A DNA stretch of 15,570 nt from Pleurotus ostreatus/Saccharomyces cerevisiae fusant. Its lineage: Eukaryota > Opisthokonta. Each line of letters starts with the position of its first letter. Within the stretch, counting starts at the first letter, position 1. The translations under genes and the position numbers were made by a program. Shown piece after piece: positions 1-9,482 of the stretch. The notes under the pieces are model-generated. The model was not told the DNA's origin and did not search any database. It was given only the letters and a program-made list of their open reading frames with translations. Location of the stretch: contig JAMQCK010000803.1 in NCBI GenBank assembly GCA_024196135.1, positions 1 through 15,570 of the forward strand, read 5' to 3'.

Positions 1-1395
1 CGAGATTCGTAGGCCTGCTCGATAGCGTCGTCACCATGAAGGGAGTCGACCGTGATCAAAGATAATGTGGCGCTGTCAAATCGCTGCTTTGGCATCTCGT
101 CCACGTAGACGACCTTGTACGAGCCGAACGGATAAGAGCCGCATTCCGTAGAGTAGAAGCTCATGGCGGAGCGCAGAGGGGAGGTGGTCGTCGCCAGCAT
201 TGCCTCGTGGCCGGGAAGGCAGAAGGCATGCATGGGCGTCTGGGTGCTTCCGGTGGCATCGTCTGCAGAGGCATCGGGAGCGATGGGCATAACGTGGAAG
301 GGCCCGGCGGCGATAGCGATGTGCTGCGCAGACGTCGGGACAGGCTGTGAAAAGACGAAGATGACCTTGTTCGAGTTGTGGGGGTGGGCGACCTGGTGCC
401 GTTAGCCTCAACCCAGGCTTCCGATGAGCTATACGTACCTGTTCCATCAGCTCACCACTGCATACAACCACTGTTGGACTCGCGGAGGTCTCGCCAGTCT
501 CCTCGTCTGGATCTACCTCCTCCAAATACCGTGGCACAACGATCTCGAACTCCCAAGTGGATTTCTCCCACACGTTGTCGATGCACGGAACCCAGCATCG
601 AGCGGCATCGGGTGAAGAGGGGGTGGTATAGCAATGCGGAACACGCTACGAGGCCACAAATCGTCAATGAAGTGCAGGCACCAGCCTGTATGCTACTTAC
701 GTATGGGTGCGCGTCGGACGGCAGCACGAACTGAAAACCGTCCGCTGGATTACGAAGCATGTAGGCTATGTTGATAATGATGGGGGCAAATTCTGTCGCG
801 TTTGGAGCGTGGGCGCCCCCGGGGGTGTGCGGCTCAGGTGTGGCAGCTATGGTGGAAGGACGAGTCAGAATGAGTTTTGCGAACAATTTTTGCCACGCAC
901 TAGTAGTCCCCTGGGTACCGGGCATCGAGGCGCTTGAGGCCCGAAGAGAGACTTGGCTGGGGATGGCGATTGACAGCTCGCCTTCGTCACTGTCTTGATA
1001 GGCAGAGTACACCTTTCGCTTGAGCTCGGCGTGCCGATGAGGATCGTTGCAGTTCTCTCCCTGGAGGGAAATATTGGCGATGTAGTCATTGTGGACAAAC
1101 TCCGCTTGGTGGCCGCCGACTGTGACTTTCTGGATGGCTACGCAAGTCCGTCGTCAGTTCACGATACGCGTCCAAAGCCGCTGTACACGCACTGCATTGC
1201 CTCGAGTGCATGTGGATCGTCTTCAGGTCCTTGGTCGTGGGATAGATGGTGAGCTCCGTGTAGCCCTGGGGTGTGAATAAGCGACCAGTTTGCGACGCGC
1301 CCTCCTTTGCCACGAACCCATAGTGTCCCCCCGAAATCAATCTCCAAGACAACTTTTTGGTGACTAGTAGAGACGGCAAACGGTGTCAGGACCAT
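1..1395 (-). CDS. TAF2: TAF2, transcription initiation factor TFIID subunit 2 (N-terminal part, runs off window)
   Basis: TAF2 is a TFIID subunit that helps bind core-promoter DNA around the initiator; its N-terminal half has an M1-aminopeptidase-like fold without catalysis. Five exons join cleanly in frame: 1395-1318, 1265-1193, 1137-701, 645-439 and 392 to the window edge. The four introns are 52, 55, 55 and 46 nt, all GT-AG, giving about 395 residues. Recognisable blocks in order are SHQKVVLEIDF (about 11-21), GYTELTIYPTTKDLKTI, GGHQAEFVHNDYIANI, GELSIAIP, RNPADGFQFVLPSDAHPY (ending at residue 196), ARCWVPCIDNVWEKSTWEF, AIAAGPFHVMPIAPD and GSYPFGSYKVVYVDE, in the same order as in animal and fungal TAF2. 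The ATG at 1395 is the only in-frame Met before a stop at 1491-1489, although an upstream non-coding or coding exon cannot be excluded. The C-terminal half lies outside the window. It is divergent from LTV1. Confidence 0.93.
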
Positions 1396-1708
1396 TCGCG
1401 CGCTGCTGAAGGAATGGTACTCATATGGTGAACCCGCGTCGATGCGCCTCGCGCGCCAAAGCGTGTGTCGACATGCCCGATTTCGCGTCTACAGCGGCGT
1501 CCCCAGTGTTCTAAAAGCGATATCCTGCCGACTCCAAGCGCGTCCGGGCGTCGTTGAGGTCGAGCTGGCTGATTCGGTGGATGGTTGAGAGCAAGGTGAC
1601 ACTGCCTGCTGACTCAGCACGCGTAACGCCGTCCGCGTGTCCAGATTTCCATTTTCGGAAGCACAATGTGGGCGCTTAGCGTGGGCGTATTGTTTTTCCT
1701 CCGCCATC
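1396..1708. promoter_or_regulatory. Divergent intergenic promoter region between TAF2 and LTV1
   Basis: This 313-bp space lies between two head-to-head start codons, so it must carry the promoter elements and 5' UTRs of both genes. I see no clear TATA box. A pyrimidine-rich run (tgtttttcctccgcc, 1691-1705) leads directly into the LTV1 ATG, as is common in fungal 5' UTRs. An upstream ATG at 1666 lies in this space and is reported as a finding. The role as a promoter is inferred from gene layout. Confidence 0.5.
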
Positions 1709-3561
1709 ATGCCCCCCAAGTCCAAGTCCATCTACCGCCAGCCGGGCGCGAAACACTTTCAGCTCGTCCACAGATCGCAGCGCGATCCACTTATCCACGA
1801 CCCCGATGCCAGTCAGCATGTCCTAAGGCCCTTTGTGCGCGAGAATGAAAAGAAGGTGTGCATGCAATCATGATCGGGGGAACAATGCACTGATACGGTA
1901 CAGGGCAAAAGTCGCGCAGAGCTCGAGGAGATCCTCACCCCTGCAGAGACCAACCAGCGCCCCAACGTCGGCGAGGCTGCGCTTTACGGCATCTACTACG
2001 ATGACACCGAGTACGACTACATGCAGCATCTGCGCCAGGCAGGTGTCGAGGAGGAAGGCGTTGACAGTATCCTCATCGAAGCCCCTGCCGCTGCCAAGAA
2101 GAAGGTCAAGGATAGGGACAACATAGGGATCCAGCTCAAGGACCTGCCCGACGGCGTCCTCGCCTCTACGACAGAACTCCCTCGCAACTATGAATCGCAG
2201 CAGGCTATACCCGAGAGTCTTTCCGTCTTCCAGCCGGACATGGATCCCCATCTCCGCCAGGTTCTTGAGGCTTTGGAGGACGATGCTTTTGTAGACGATG
2301 ACCTTGAGGATGACTTCTTTGGGGAACTTGTCGCTGAGGGCGAGCGCGCAGACCCTGACGAAGTCACCTTCGAGTTCGCCGAGGAGGGCCTCGAAGAAGA
2401 GACTCCCGCTGCTCAGGATGAGGAGGACGTAGCTGAGGAGGACCTTGGCTGGGAGGAACGCTTCTCTCGCTTCAAGAAGGCGCAGAAGCAGGCCGACGTC
2501 GACGACGACCTCAAGAGTACTGACGACTTCCGATCGGAGGGGGGCGACACGATCGGTACCCTTCCTGCCATGTCTGTCATCGGCGCCAAGAAGCGGCGAC
2601 GCAAGGGCACCAGTGACGCGTCTGGCTACAGCATGAGCAGCTCTTCCCTTCACCGTACGGATACCCTACAAACCCTCGACTCCCAATACGATCAGGTACG
2701 CTTTCCCTACACTTGTATTCTGTCCTCGCTCACATAACGCCTCACCCAGGTCATGGCAAAAGAATACGGCGATGAGGATGATGAGGACGAAGATGAAGAT
2801 GAAGACGACATCGACGAAGTCCCCGACCTCATCCTCTCTCGACCCGACTTTGAGGACATGATGGACGAGTTCCTGAACGACTTTGAGCTTCTCGGGCGCA
2901 AAATGCAGCACAAGCTCGAGGGCGACACGGGCGTGGAGAAGCTCGATACATTCCGACGCGCTCTGGGGACCGTGCGCGAGGTTGACTTGCGAGAGACGCC
3001 CGGCCGTGATCCCAACGACGATGAGCTGTCGTCGGACTCGGAGGACGAGAAGGAGGACCAGTGGGATTGCGAGTCGATTTTGTGTATGTCTTGTCGTCTC
3101 TCGTTCTTTCTTCAGGTTGATGCTTACTCGCTCACTCAGCAACCTACTCCAACCTCGAAAACCACCCCCGCCTCATCCGCGCTCGCGAATCCGCCACCCG
3201 GCGCACAAAAAAGGCCGCCGTTCCCCACATTGCTCTTGATCCTAAGACCGGCCTCCCCATCGTCACTCCTCCATCGTCCAACCCTTCCACAAAACCTGCC
3301 CCTCACTCCCGATCCACCAAGCCTTCCTTCGACGACGACTCGTCAGGGTCCGACACCGAGACCGAGGCCACGCACCGCCAGACGATCGCCCGGCCTAAGA
3401 ACGAGACCGCCGAGCAGAAGAAGGCGCGCAAGGCGGCGGTGAAGGCGGAGAGGCAGGCGCGGCGGGTGGAGAAGAAAGCGACGAAGGAGCAGTTTGATGC
3501 GGAGATGAAGAATGCGAAGAGGAGGCTGACGACTAAGGAGAGGAAGACGAAGAAGTTGTAG
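1709..3561 (+). CDS. LTV1: LTV1, 40S ribosomal subunit assembly/export factor
   Basis: Ltv1 binds pre-40S particles, helps order incorporation of head proteins and supports nuclear export; it leaves after CK1 phosphorylation. Four exons (1709-1855, 1904-2695, 2750-3083, 3140-3561) with GT-AG introns of 48, 54 and 56 nt give 564 residues. Diagnostic blocks are KHFQLVHRSQRDPL near residue 15 (human has FHLVHRSQRDPL), GIYYDDTEYDYMQHL, acidic stretches, a SMSSSSLHR segment with QYDQVMAKEYGDED, the hallmark WDCESILSTYSNLENHPRLI, and a basic, Lys/Arg-rich C-terminal helix ending RKTKKL. The WDCES block spans intron 3 and is restored exactly by the splice T|CA. The start is supported by an A at -3 and by family agreement of the N-terminus. 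At 564 residues it is somewhat longer than the human protein, mainly in acidic linkers. Confidence 0.95.
2774..2815 (+). repeat. GAT/GAA/GAC-rich imperfect trinucleotide tract coding for Asp/Glu
   Basis: Inside LTV1 exon 3, directly after MAKEYG, about 14 codons of GAT, GAG, GAC and GAA encode an almost pure Asp/Glu run (DEDDEDEDEDEDD). It is an imperfect purine-rich trinucleotide repeat. Acidic runs are normal for LTV1, so it is probably functional as a charged linker, but its length could vary between strains. Confidence 0.75.
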
Positions 3562-3758
3562 GCAGGTGGGGAGGTGCAGGATCTTGGCGCTATGGCCCCC
3601 ACTGGCTATCGTGGCAAGATGAGCAGGTGTACAGTGATATTGTGCTAGACTGTATAGATACGTGCTAGATACGGATTATATCGATTATTATTGTACTGTG
3701 TGTGTGTGTGGAAGCTATCGTGCTGATATGAGTCCGTCTCGTGAGGCTGTCAACCCCT
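3562..3758. other. Convergent 3' intergenic space (LTV1 / PP2C) with a short TG repeat
   Basis: Only 197 bp separates the stop codons of the two convergent genes, so their 3' UTRs probably overlap. The space is AT-richer than the flanking exons. It contains ctgtatagatac and ggattatatcgattatta, plausible polyadenylation-efficiency sequences, and an uninterrupted (TG)7 run at 3697-3710. No stem-and-T-run terminator is expected in a fungus and none was seen. Confidence 0.5.
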
Positions 3759-5158
3759 TCATCGTATCTTCTCCACCAACACTGTCGTATCGTCCATATA
3801 CTTCTCCGTCATCTCCACGGTCATCATTCGCGACACCTTGTCCATATCGATCTTCGGATGGCTTTCCGCCTTCGACGTCGTATGCCCCAGTCCGTCCATC
3901 AGCACCGCCAGCGCCAGGTCGCTCTTGAAGCGTATGGCTTGCGTGACGACCTGCACAACGCGCGCGGCGACGCTCGCAGGGGACTCATTATTGTACAGGT
4001 CCATGAGCCCATCGGAGTACAGGATCAGGTAGTGCGAGGTGGCTTTGCGCGCGGTCAGGTCGACGTGGCGGACGTCGGCGTCGCTGCTGAGGTAGGGCGG
4101 GGTTTTGAGGAGGGGAAGGATGTGTTGTTGCTGGGCGGTCATCGCATGAGGGTGTTCGGTGTGTATTCGAGGGAAGACTCGCGAGGTGTATATTGCCGGC
4201 AGTTTATATGGGAGGTCACCTATACCTGAAAGTTGACATCAGCACCTTCCAGAGGGACCGGAAGCACATGAAGCTCACTTCGTGTCACGGCAATCATGCC
4301 CAGTACCCTGCTATTTGAGACGACGTCGCGCTCTTCGCCAGGGTGCTCCTTTCGTAAGCGCGCGATCTCAGTAGGATTCGACGCGTTGTGGTACGAGCTG
4401 AGAATCGCAGACTCCCAGGTGCCGTTCGCCATACGCGACAAGAGCACTGCAGAACGTTAGCGTTGAGCAGCATGATCAAGGTACGTACGAACCCGCTTGA
4501 CAATCCCCCAAGCTTGCTACCCAAAGATTCTTCCCCTCCGGATCAACCAAGGAAAGCAGCAACGTAGATCCCTGGATGCCACGCATCAATCTATCGCTCC
4601 CACTACCGTGCCGGGCGTCCTCCCTGATTATCTTGTGTATCTCATCGTCGGATAAGCGCGTGATGTACGCTTGCGAGGGGAAGAGCTCCTGGATAAAGCT
4701 GATGATCGACTTATCGAGCTGCGTGACGATGGTGCGGATCGTCTGGGATATGGACACGGGGTCGTGCTTGTGGGTGGCAGATAGCGCGCGGTGCAATCGG
4801 GAGGGGAGGTGGTTGGCGATGTAGGTGGAGACGAGGGGACCGTTGTGGCCTTGGGGAAGTACGCGCTTCAGCTGATCATGATGATGTGGGGGAAGTAGCG
4901 ATACGCACCATCGAAGATCCCGCGTAGGCGCCACAGACGACCATGGACCTTGAGATCTATGATTGTGAAGCGGTCCTCGTTCTCGCTGTCGGCGGACGCG
5001 AATGGCTGGAAGGACACCGAGTACGTGTCCCCGACCAGACTAGCGCCCGCGACGCGCGCGAGCTCCGCGCTCAGTTGCGGCTCCTTCATCGAGGTGTACG
5101 ACCATGGCCCATAGCCGTGGCCCAAGCCCATATGAGTTTCCTTGCGTACGCCAGCCAT
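3759..5158 (-). CDS. PP2C-family Ser/Thr phosphatase, pyruvate dehydrogenase phosphatase-like
   Basis: This is a metal-dependent protein phosphatase (PPM/PP2C) that would remove phosphate from Ser/Thr. Four exons (5158-4909, 4849-4493, 4446-4279, 4225-3759) with introns of 59, 46 and 53 nt give 413 residues. Metal-binding and core motifs are all present: NEDRF (60-64), GIFDGHNG (80-87, split by intron 1), LWVASLGDCQAVLL (GD at 198-199), VTRSIGDLPYK (GD at 261-262), LYSDGLMDLY (D330) and DDTTVLVEKI (403-412). The stretch YHNASNPTEIARLRKEHPGEE after the GD motif resembles the pyruvate dehydrogenase phosphatase branch of PP2C. The ATG at 5158 leads into GLGHGYGPWSYTSMKEP, a plausible N-terminus. 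The frame stays open to another ATG at 5302, whose 48-residue extension is Arg-rich with a single acidic residue and could be a mitochondrial presequence. Substrate is unknown. Confidence 0.88.
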
Positions 5159-5782
5159 GACGGCAGAGGTCAAGGAGCAGTGTGTTGTATTTGACGCCCG
5201 TCGGCTGATTGTTGTTCTGTCAAGATGTGGAGGGCATATCCGACATGACCGGCACGCTGCGTTCGGGCGAACATAGGGCGGCTGTGATATGGCAAATGAC
5301 AAGCTGAGGAGGATGATCGCACGAGAAGGGACTAGTGGTTGGCGGTCCGGTCATCATTGATCATGCTTGTTCCTTGTCACAGTTCGAGATCAGGTCCTTT
5401 GGTCGCCTTCCTTTGCCAGGCCCGAGCAGCAATGGAGGACGAGAGTCCGCGGAAGACATCATGTGCAGACTTGTACGTTGCATTTGGTCAACGTTGGCCG
5501 AAAAGGCCATGGTGCATTTCATCCATGGCGGGTGACCACATTAGACCGGCTTCAGGCATCCTTAGACCGTGTCACGCAAATGAGAGACTCGAGAAAGATT
5601 GCCATTGAGGGCGCATAGAGTACAAGTATACAGGTAGGTATTCATACAGCATATAGTAATTGGTAATTGAGGACTGGGGTACATATGAATAAGGATACGA
5701 ATGCGCGAGTCCATAGCAGATGCGATGCAGTGCAGACCGAAAGCGAGATAGCATGGAAAGCAAGATACAAAGCATGAATGGA
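5159..5782. other. Intergenic space between the PP2C and Clp1-like genes
   Basis: This 624-bp stretch must hold the promoter of the leftward PP2C gene and the 3' UTR of the Clp1-like gene. The AT-rich part near 5600-5720 (for example gtaattggtaattgagg) suits the Clp1-like 3' end. Short open frames exist on both strands but none has a recognisable protein or codon use like the neighbours. The part up to 5302 is in frame with the PP2C coding sequence and may be translated (see the PP2C entry). Confidence 0.45.
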
Positions 5783-6784
5783 TCAGAGCGCGCAAGTCGT
5801 CTCGCGGGTGCTGATAGCCAGTGCCATGAGGAGGGTCTCCCAGGCGAGGTCCATCGTGGCGTAGAGCGCCATGTCGTGAATGCCGAGGGCGCAGACATCG
5901 AGCCAGAGGCCGTGCACGCGGTGGATGCACTCCTTGAGGAGCGCTTGGGGCGACTCCAAGCCCGCGATCGCGTTGGCGAGGGCCACCATCGGGAACTCCG
6001 CGGTCTCCTCGAGGTTGGGGAGAGCGACGGGGAGGAGCGACTGGAGCACAGCCTCCGCGTCCTTCTCGTAGAGGTACTGCAGGACGGTGCCGAACATGTG
6101 GGGCGCGGGGAGCGAGAGGCGGCGGACGGGCATAGTCATGGACGCCGGGACGGTCTCGGGGACGACGTCAGTGGGCGAAGGGGTGAAGGCCGGGAGGCGC
6201 GCGCAGTGGGCAGCCAAGACGGTGGCGTGGGCGGGGTAGAGCATAACGGGGCGGACACCGTTAGAGGCAGCAGGGCCATGGACAGCCATGATGTGGGTGG
6301 GGGCAGAGGTCGACGCGTCGTTGACGACAACAGGGAGCTCCTGAGGAACTTGGGAGCCGGCGGGCATCGCTACACGGGTGCTGCGAACGGTGTTCCACAT
6401 TCTAAAAGTACAAGTCAGCTCAAAGCTCTAATGAAGCGAATGATCGAAGACGTACTGTGTACCGTTCGCGCTAAGCTGCTCCTGCACGAAGGCAGGAGAG
6501 ATGTCATCGCACTGGGGGAGGACAGCCTTCAGCGCATCCTGAGAGATGGGCTGGTACTGGGGGCGGTAGAGCGTGCGCGGGAGGGCGACAGGCTTGACCG
6601 CGGACTTGGAGGCGGCATCGCGCACAGGCACACCGGCCTGGCACTGGACGACCGCGAACTTGGGCTGCATGCGGCGCTTGGTAGAGGCCTTCACGCGCTC
6701 GTTGGTCCCCTTGCGGGCGTAGGTGCACTTGGTAGCGCGGTGGCGGCGGGGGACGGTGGCGTTGTGGATAGCAGTGAGAGCCAT
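5783..6784 (-). CDS. clp1: Clp1-like (clampless) protein, basidiomycete dikaryon/clamp development factor
   Basis: Clp1 of Coprinopsis and Ustilago is required for clamp-cell formation and proliferation of the dikaryon downstream of the homeodomain mating-type locus; it is unrelated to the mRNA 3'-end factor of the same name. Two exons (6784-6456 and 6401-5783) joined by a 54-nt intron with a GTACGT donor give 315 residues. From my memory of the family, the shared blocks are APTHIMAV (143-150), VMLYPAHATVLAAHCARLP (162-180), MPVRRLSLPAP (200-210), LQYLYEKDAEAVLQSLLP (217-234) and HGLWLDVCALGIHDMALY (273-290) followed by MDLAWETLLMALAIST. The N-terminus (about 1-45) is rich in Arg/Lys and could carry a nuclear signal. 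The ATG has G at -3 and G at +4. No enzyme motif is visible and the molecular function of the family is not known to me. Confidence 0.82.
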
Positions 6785-7391
6785 TGCTGGTGAGTTGCTG
6801 AGGTGCTTATAAGCGGGAAGTAGAGGGCTCTGAGAGGCGCTGGTCTTCGGGGCGAAGTGCGGTGGTGATGGAGAGCGGCCATGGCGGGCCCTGATATAAG
6901 GCGACAAAGGAGGACCTGCGTCGATTGCTCCTTGTCCTCGATTGCTCTCGTGATGGATTGGGTTCGATCGCTGATGGAAAAAATTCCCATTCTGGGACGC
7001 GGAATTTCCATCTTCGGATTATTTGGTTGAGCTTGGTCGCTCGTTGCCAGGCGACGCGGAATTCCCTCTTTTGGCGGACAAACCAAGTCGATATTAAAGC
7101 CTCCTGTTGGCAGGCACTACGACTATTTCCAGATTCGTTGCCAGGTTGCTACCGCATGTCTTGCCTGTCGTCAGCGGGAAGTCCATCGCCAACGTGAATA
7201 AGGTCTGTGCGGCCATTCTATGTCGCTACCGTGTTCCGTCCAAGGTCCATACATTGCGGGTCTGCTACTAGTAGGTACACGCATATAGTAATAGTTCATA
7301 TCCGGGGTATAGTCCTATCTTAGTGTCATCCATCTAACTCAAAGCGAGGAAGGAAGAAAAAGCGGCGAGAAACCGAGCGAGAGGGAAAAAC
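6785..7391 (-). promoter_or_regulatory. Upstream region of the Clp1-like gene, with a candidate TATA and a direct repeat
   Basis: This 607-bp space lies between the Clp1-like start and the stop codon of the next minus-strand gene. On the minus strand a TATA-like TTATATCA lies at 6900-6893, about 110 bp before the ATG. A direct repeat GACGCGGAATT(T)CC occurs at 6996-7009 and 7053-7065, 57 bp apart, the kind of spacing seen for regulatory sites. The left-of-stop part (about 7200-7391) is AT-richer and should be the 3' UTR of the upstream gene. I saw no GATG-N9-ACA homeodomain-type site on either strand. All regulatory roles here are inference. Confidence 0.4.
6996..7065. repeat. Pair of short direct repeats GACGCGGAATT(T)CC
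   Basis: Copy 1 at 6996-7009 reads GACGCGGAATTTCC and copy 2 at 7053-7065 reads GACGCGGAATTCC, differing by one T. The GGAATTCC core is itself palindromic. Both lie about 210-280 bp upstream of the Clp1-like ATG. Two matching 13-mers within 70 bp is unlikely by chance, but no known factor is assigned. Confidence 0.6.
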
Positions 7392-9187
7392 TCATTGCTT
7401 CGAGCTGAGCAACCTATTCTTGATCTCCTCCCACTTCGTGAGACTGTCACGCCGCCCACGTTTCTTCTTCTTGGATGGTGCGTCTTCCTTCGTCTTCTCG
7501 GCCTCCTTGGCTTTACTTTCTTCGGCGTTGGGTAGCTTGTCAGCAATACCCATCTCGCTGACCCGTTCCTCCCAGGGTGACGGGATCAATGCTACAGGCA
7601 GCAGCCAAGTGGCCGTCAAGACCACACCATTACCTGCTCAGATAGTCAGCTCTCATCCCCACATCAAGTGCAACTACACCCACCATTATCCCTCGCGCTG
7701 ATTGCGCCCCAACTCCACGCAACGAACACACCCACGTAGCTCAGATACGGCGTCAGCCGCTTCAAGATCGTCATCGCCGGCCGAATCGCAGGCGGGAATA
7801 TTGCTGTCGGAATATGGTCGAGCACCCACTTCAGAGCGGCGGTGATCATTGCGCCCTTCTTCGCGGCCGCGATGCGCGAGTCGTCGAGGACCTGCATGAC
7901 GGGTGGCGGGAGGTATAGGCGGTAGCCCCACCAGAGCGCCTCGACGGAGAGCTTCTCGGCGCTGGGGACCCAGACGTGGACCTCCTTGGTGTGTTTTGCC
8001 TTGTCCTTTCCCTTCTTCGTGTCTGACCCCGGCGGCGCAGTGTCCTCGTCTTTGCCCTTTGGCTCAGGACCAGGCGTGTCCGAACGGCTGGCGTCCGAGT
8101 CCTCGACGTATTCCAGCTCCTCGCCGGCGAGCTCAAGGACGGAATCGCGATTGGGCTGAAGATCGGCATAGACCATGCAGCTCGCGTTGTCATCATCGTC
8201 TCGAGGGCGCGCCGTTGCCTCGCCATCCTTCCCCGCCTCCCCTGCCTCTCCATCCGTATTCACCGTCTGCGTCGCACCTCCATACGTCGTCGGCTGCTTC
8301 AACCGCTGCAGAGCGCTCCACACGCTCTCCTTCCCCTTGTTAATCGAGCCCGTCATCACGCCCTCGGACGAGAGCCACTTCATGAGCTTCGAGTCCGCGC
8401 CGACCAGCAAGGGGATCGGTGGCGCGTCAGATGAGCCTTCCTTCGGGGGCTGCGATGTGGGGTTGGTAGCATCATCCGGCGGTGGCGGCGACGCGGCGCG
8501 CGATGTTGGGTTGCTGGTGGGCGGAGGGAGTACAGCGATCATGGCGCGGATGCGCTGGGCGAGGGTCTGAGGCTCAGGTGCGTCTTGCGCCTCAGATGGG
8601 TCTGGTTCTGGCACAGGCTTGTCGGTGGACAGAGGTGCGATGGGGGATTTGGAGTCTTGGGTTGGGCCGCATCCCGGGGTCAGCGTCGCCGAGCTCGCTG
8701 GTGCACCGTCAGCCTCTGTCGAAGGAGGGGTAGACGGAGTTGCGCTGGGCGTAACGACGGTGCCCGCACCCTCGTTCTTCAGATCGTCTAGGCTCCATGA
8801 CGGCGGAGGGAACACGATCGGCGGCTTCTGCTGTCGCTTCAAGCTGAGATTCTTGCTGAGAGTCCCAGTGAAGCTTGCGACCGCCGTAGCAAGCGCCGAG
8901 AAGCGCGTCGGATTAGGCGGACGCTTCGCAGCTGCATCGGGAGCGTTGTCGTCAGGTACGTCCGTCGTGCTCGACGCATCCTTGTCCTCCGAATGATTGC
9001 CTCCGGCACCATCAATCCGCTCCGTCGACGACGTTGGTTGGGAATCTTCCTTCGCAGGTTCGTCCTTCGGCGTTTGCGGTCGCTGAATCTGCTCGGACAT
9101 GGTGGCAAGAGACACAAGGCTCTGTTGCCAGGTCCATGTCGCCGGCTGTGGCGCCATGGGTGCACGGGACAGCATTGTGTCAGCCAT
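7392..9187 (-). CDS. Unnamed, mostly disordered protein with a C-terminal double hydrophobic hairpin
   Basis: I do not recognise a named family. Two exons (9187-7684 and 7633-7392), with a 50-nt intron carrying a CTGAC branch site, give 581 residues. Residues 1 to about 400 are low-complexity, rich in Pro, Ser, Thr, Ala, Asp and Glu. The ordered part begins near VHVWVPSAEKLSVEALWWGY and continues through KWVLDHIPTAIFPPAIRPAMTILKRL to PYLSYVGVFVAWSWGAI (about 480-496) and, across the splice, NGVVLTATWLLPVALIPSPW (503-522); the last two look like a pair of membrane segments with a short turn. The tail is Lys-rich (SKKKKRGRRD). A membrane or membrane-associated protein is likely. Start choice is uncertain: ATG 9187 has G at -3 and +4, ATG 9100 has a perfect GCCACC context (552 residues), and the frame stays open to 9427. 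Confidence 0.72.
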
Positions 9188-9450
9188 GACCGCTCTCTCC
9201 GCATTCAGTGATCGGCGGATAAGATAAGATAGGCGCCTTAACCTAAATGGGAATAGAGACAATGGGAACCCGGATTTGGACAATGTGTCCTTGCTTGTGC
9301 CACAAATGGCCGCGATGGAGGGTATACATAGGTAGTGTAGAGCTCCTTGGCCACTTTGGAGGCGGTTGATGTACTCCCTCTGACCCCTCCTATTTGCACG
9401 CAACGCTGCAGAGGTATGCAAGAGCACTGAGACTGGACCTTTCTGAATAC

Positions 9451-9462
9451 TTACCTAGGTAA
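9451..9462. repeat. 12-bp perfect palindrome TTACCTAGGTAA
   Basis: The sequence equals its own reverse complement. It lies about 265 bp upstream of the 9187 start codon of the leftward gene, and 20 bp from a second palindrome at 9483-9497. A dimeric regulator site is possible, but a single 12-bp palindrome is weak evidence. Confidence 0.5.
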
Positions 9463-9482
9463 TATGTCTTCACGCTACAACG

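Noticed and set aside
2696..2749. Reading straight through from DSQYDQ in LTV1 without an intron
   Set aside because: The read-through meets a stop within about 14 codons, whereas GT-AG splicing restores the family sequence QYDQVMAKEY.
4480..4491. Alternative GTACGT donor in PP2C intron 2
   Set aside because: It is a better consensus donor than GTTCGT at 4492, but using it shifts the frame and destroys the GDCQAVLL motif.
5330..5410. A tRNA-like B box (agttcgagatc)
   Set aside because: No matching A box at the right distance and no acceptor or anticodon stem could be formed around it.
5335..5618. Three overlapping short plus-strand frames of 66 to 89 codons between the PP2C and Clp1-like genes
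   Set aside because: No codon bias, no recognisable motif and three frames open at once; more likely promoter sequence.
5720..6793. A 357-codon open frame on the plus strand
   Set aside because: It lies antisense to the Clp1-like gene, is composed of low-quality Arg/Gly/Glu-rich sequence, and the minus strand has a recognisable family with a good intron.
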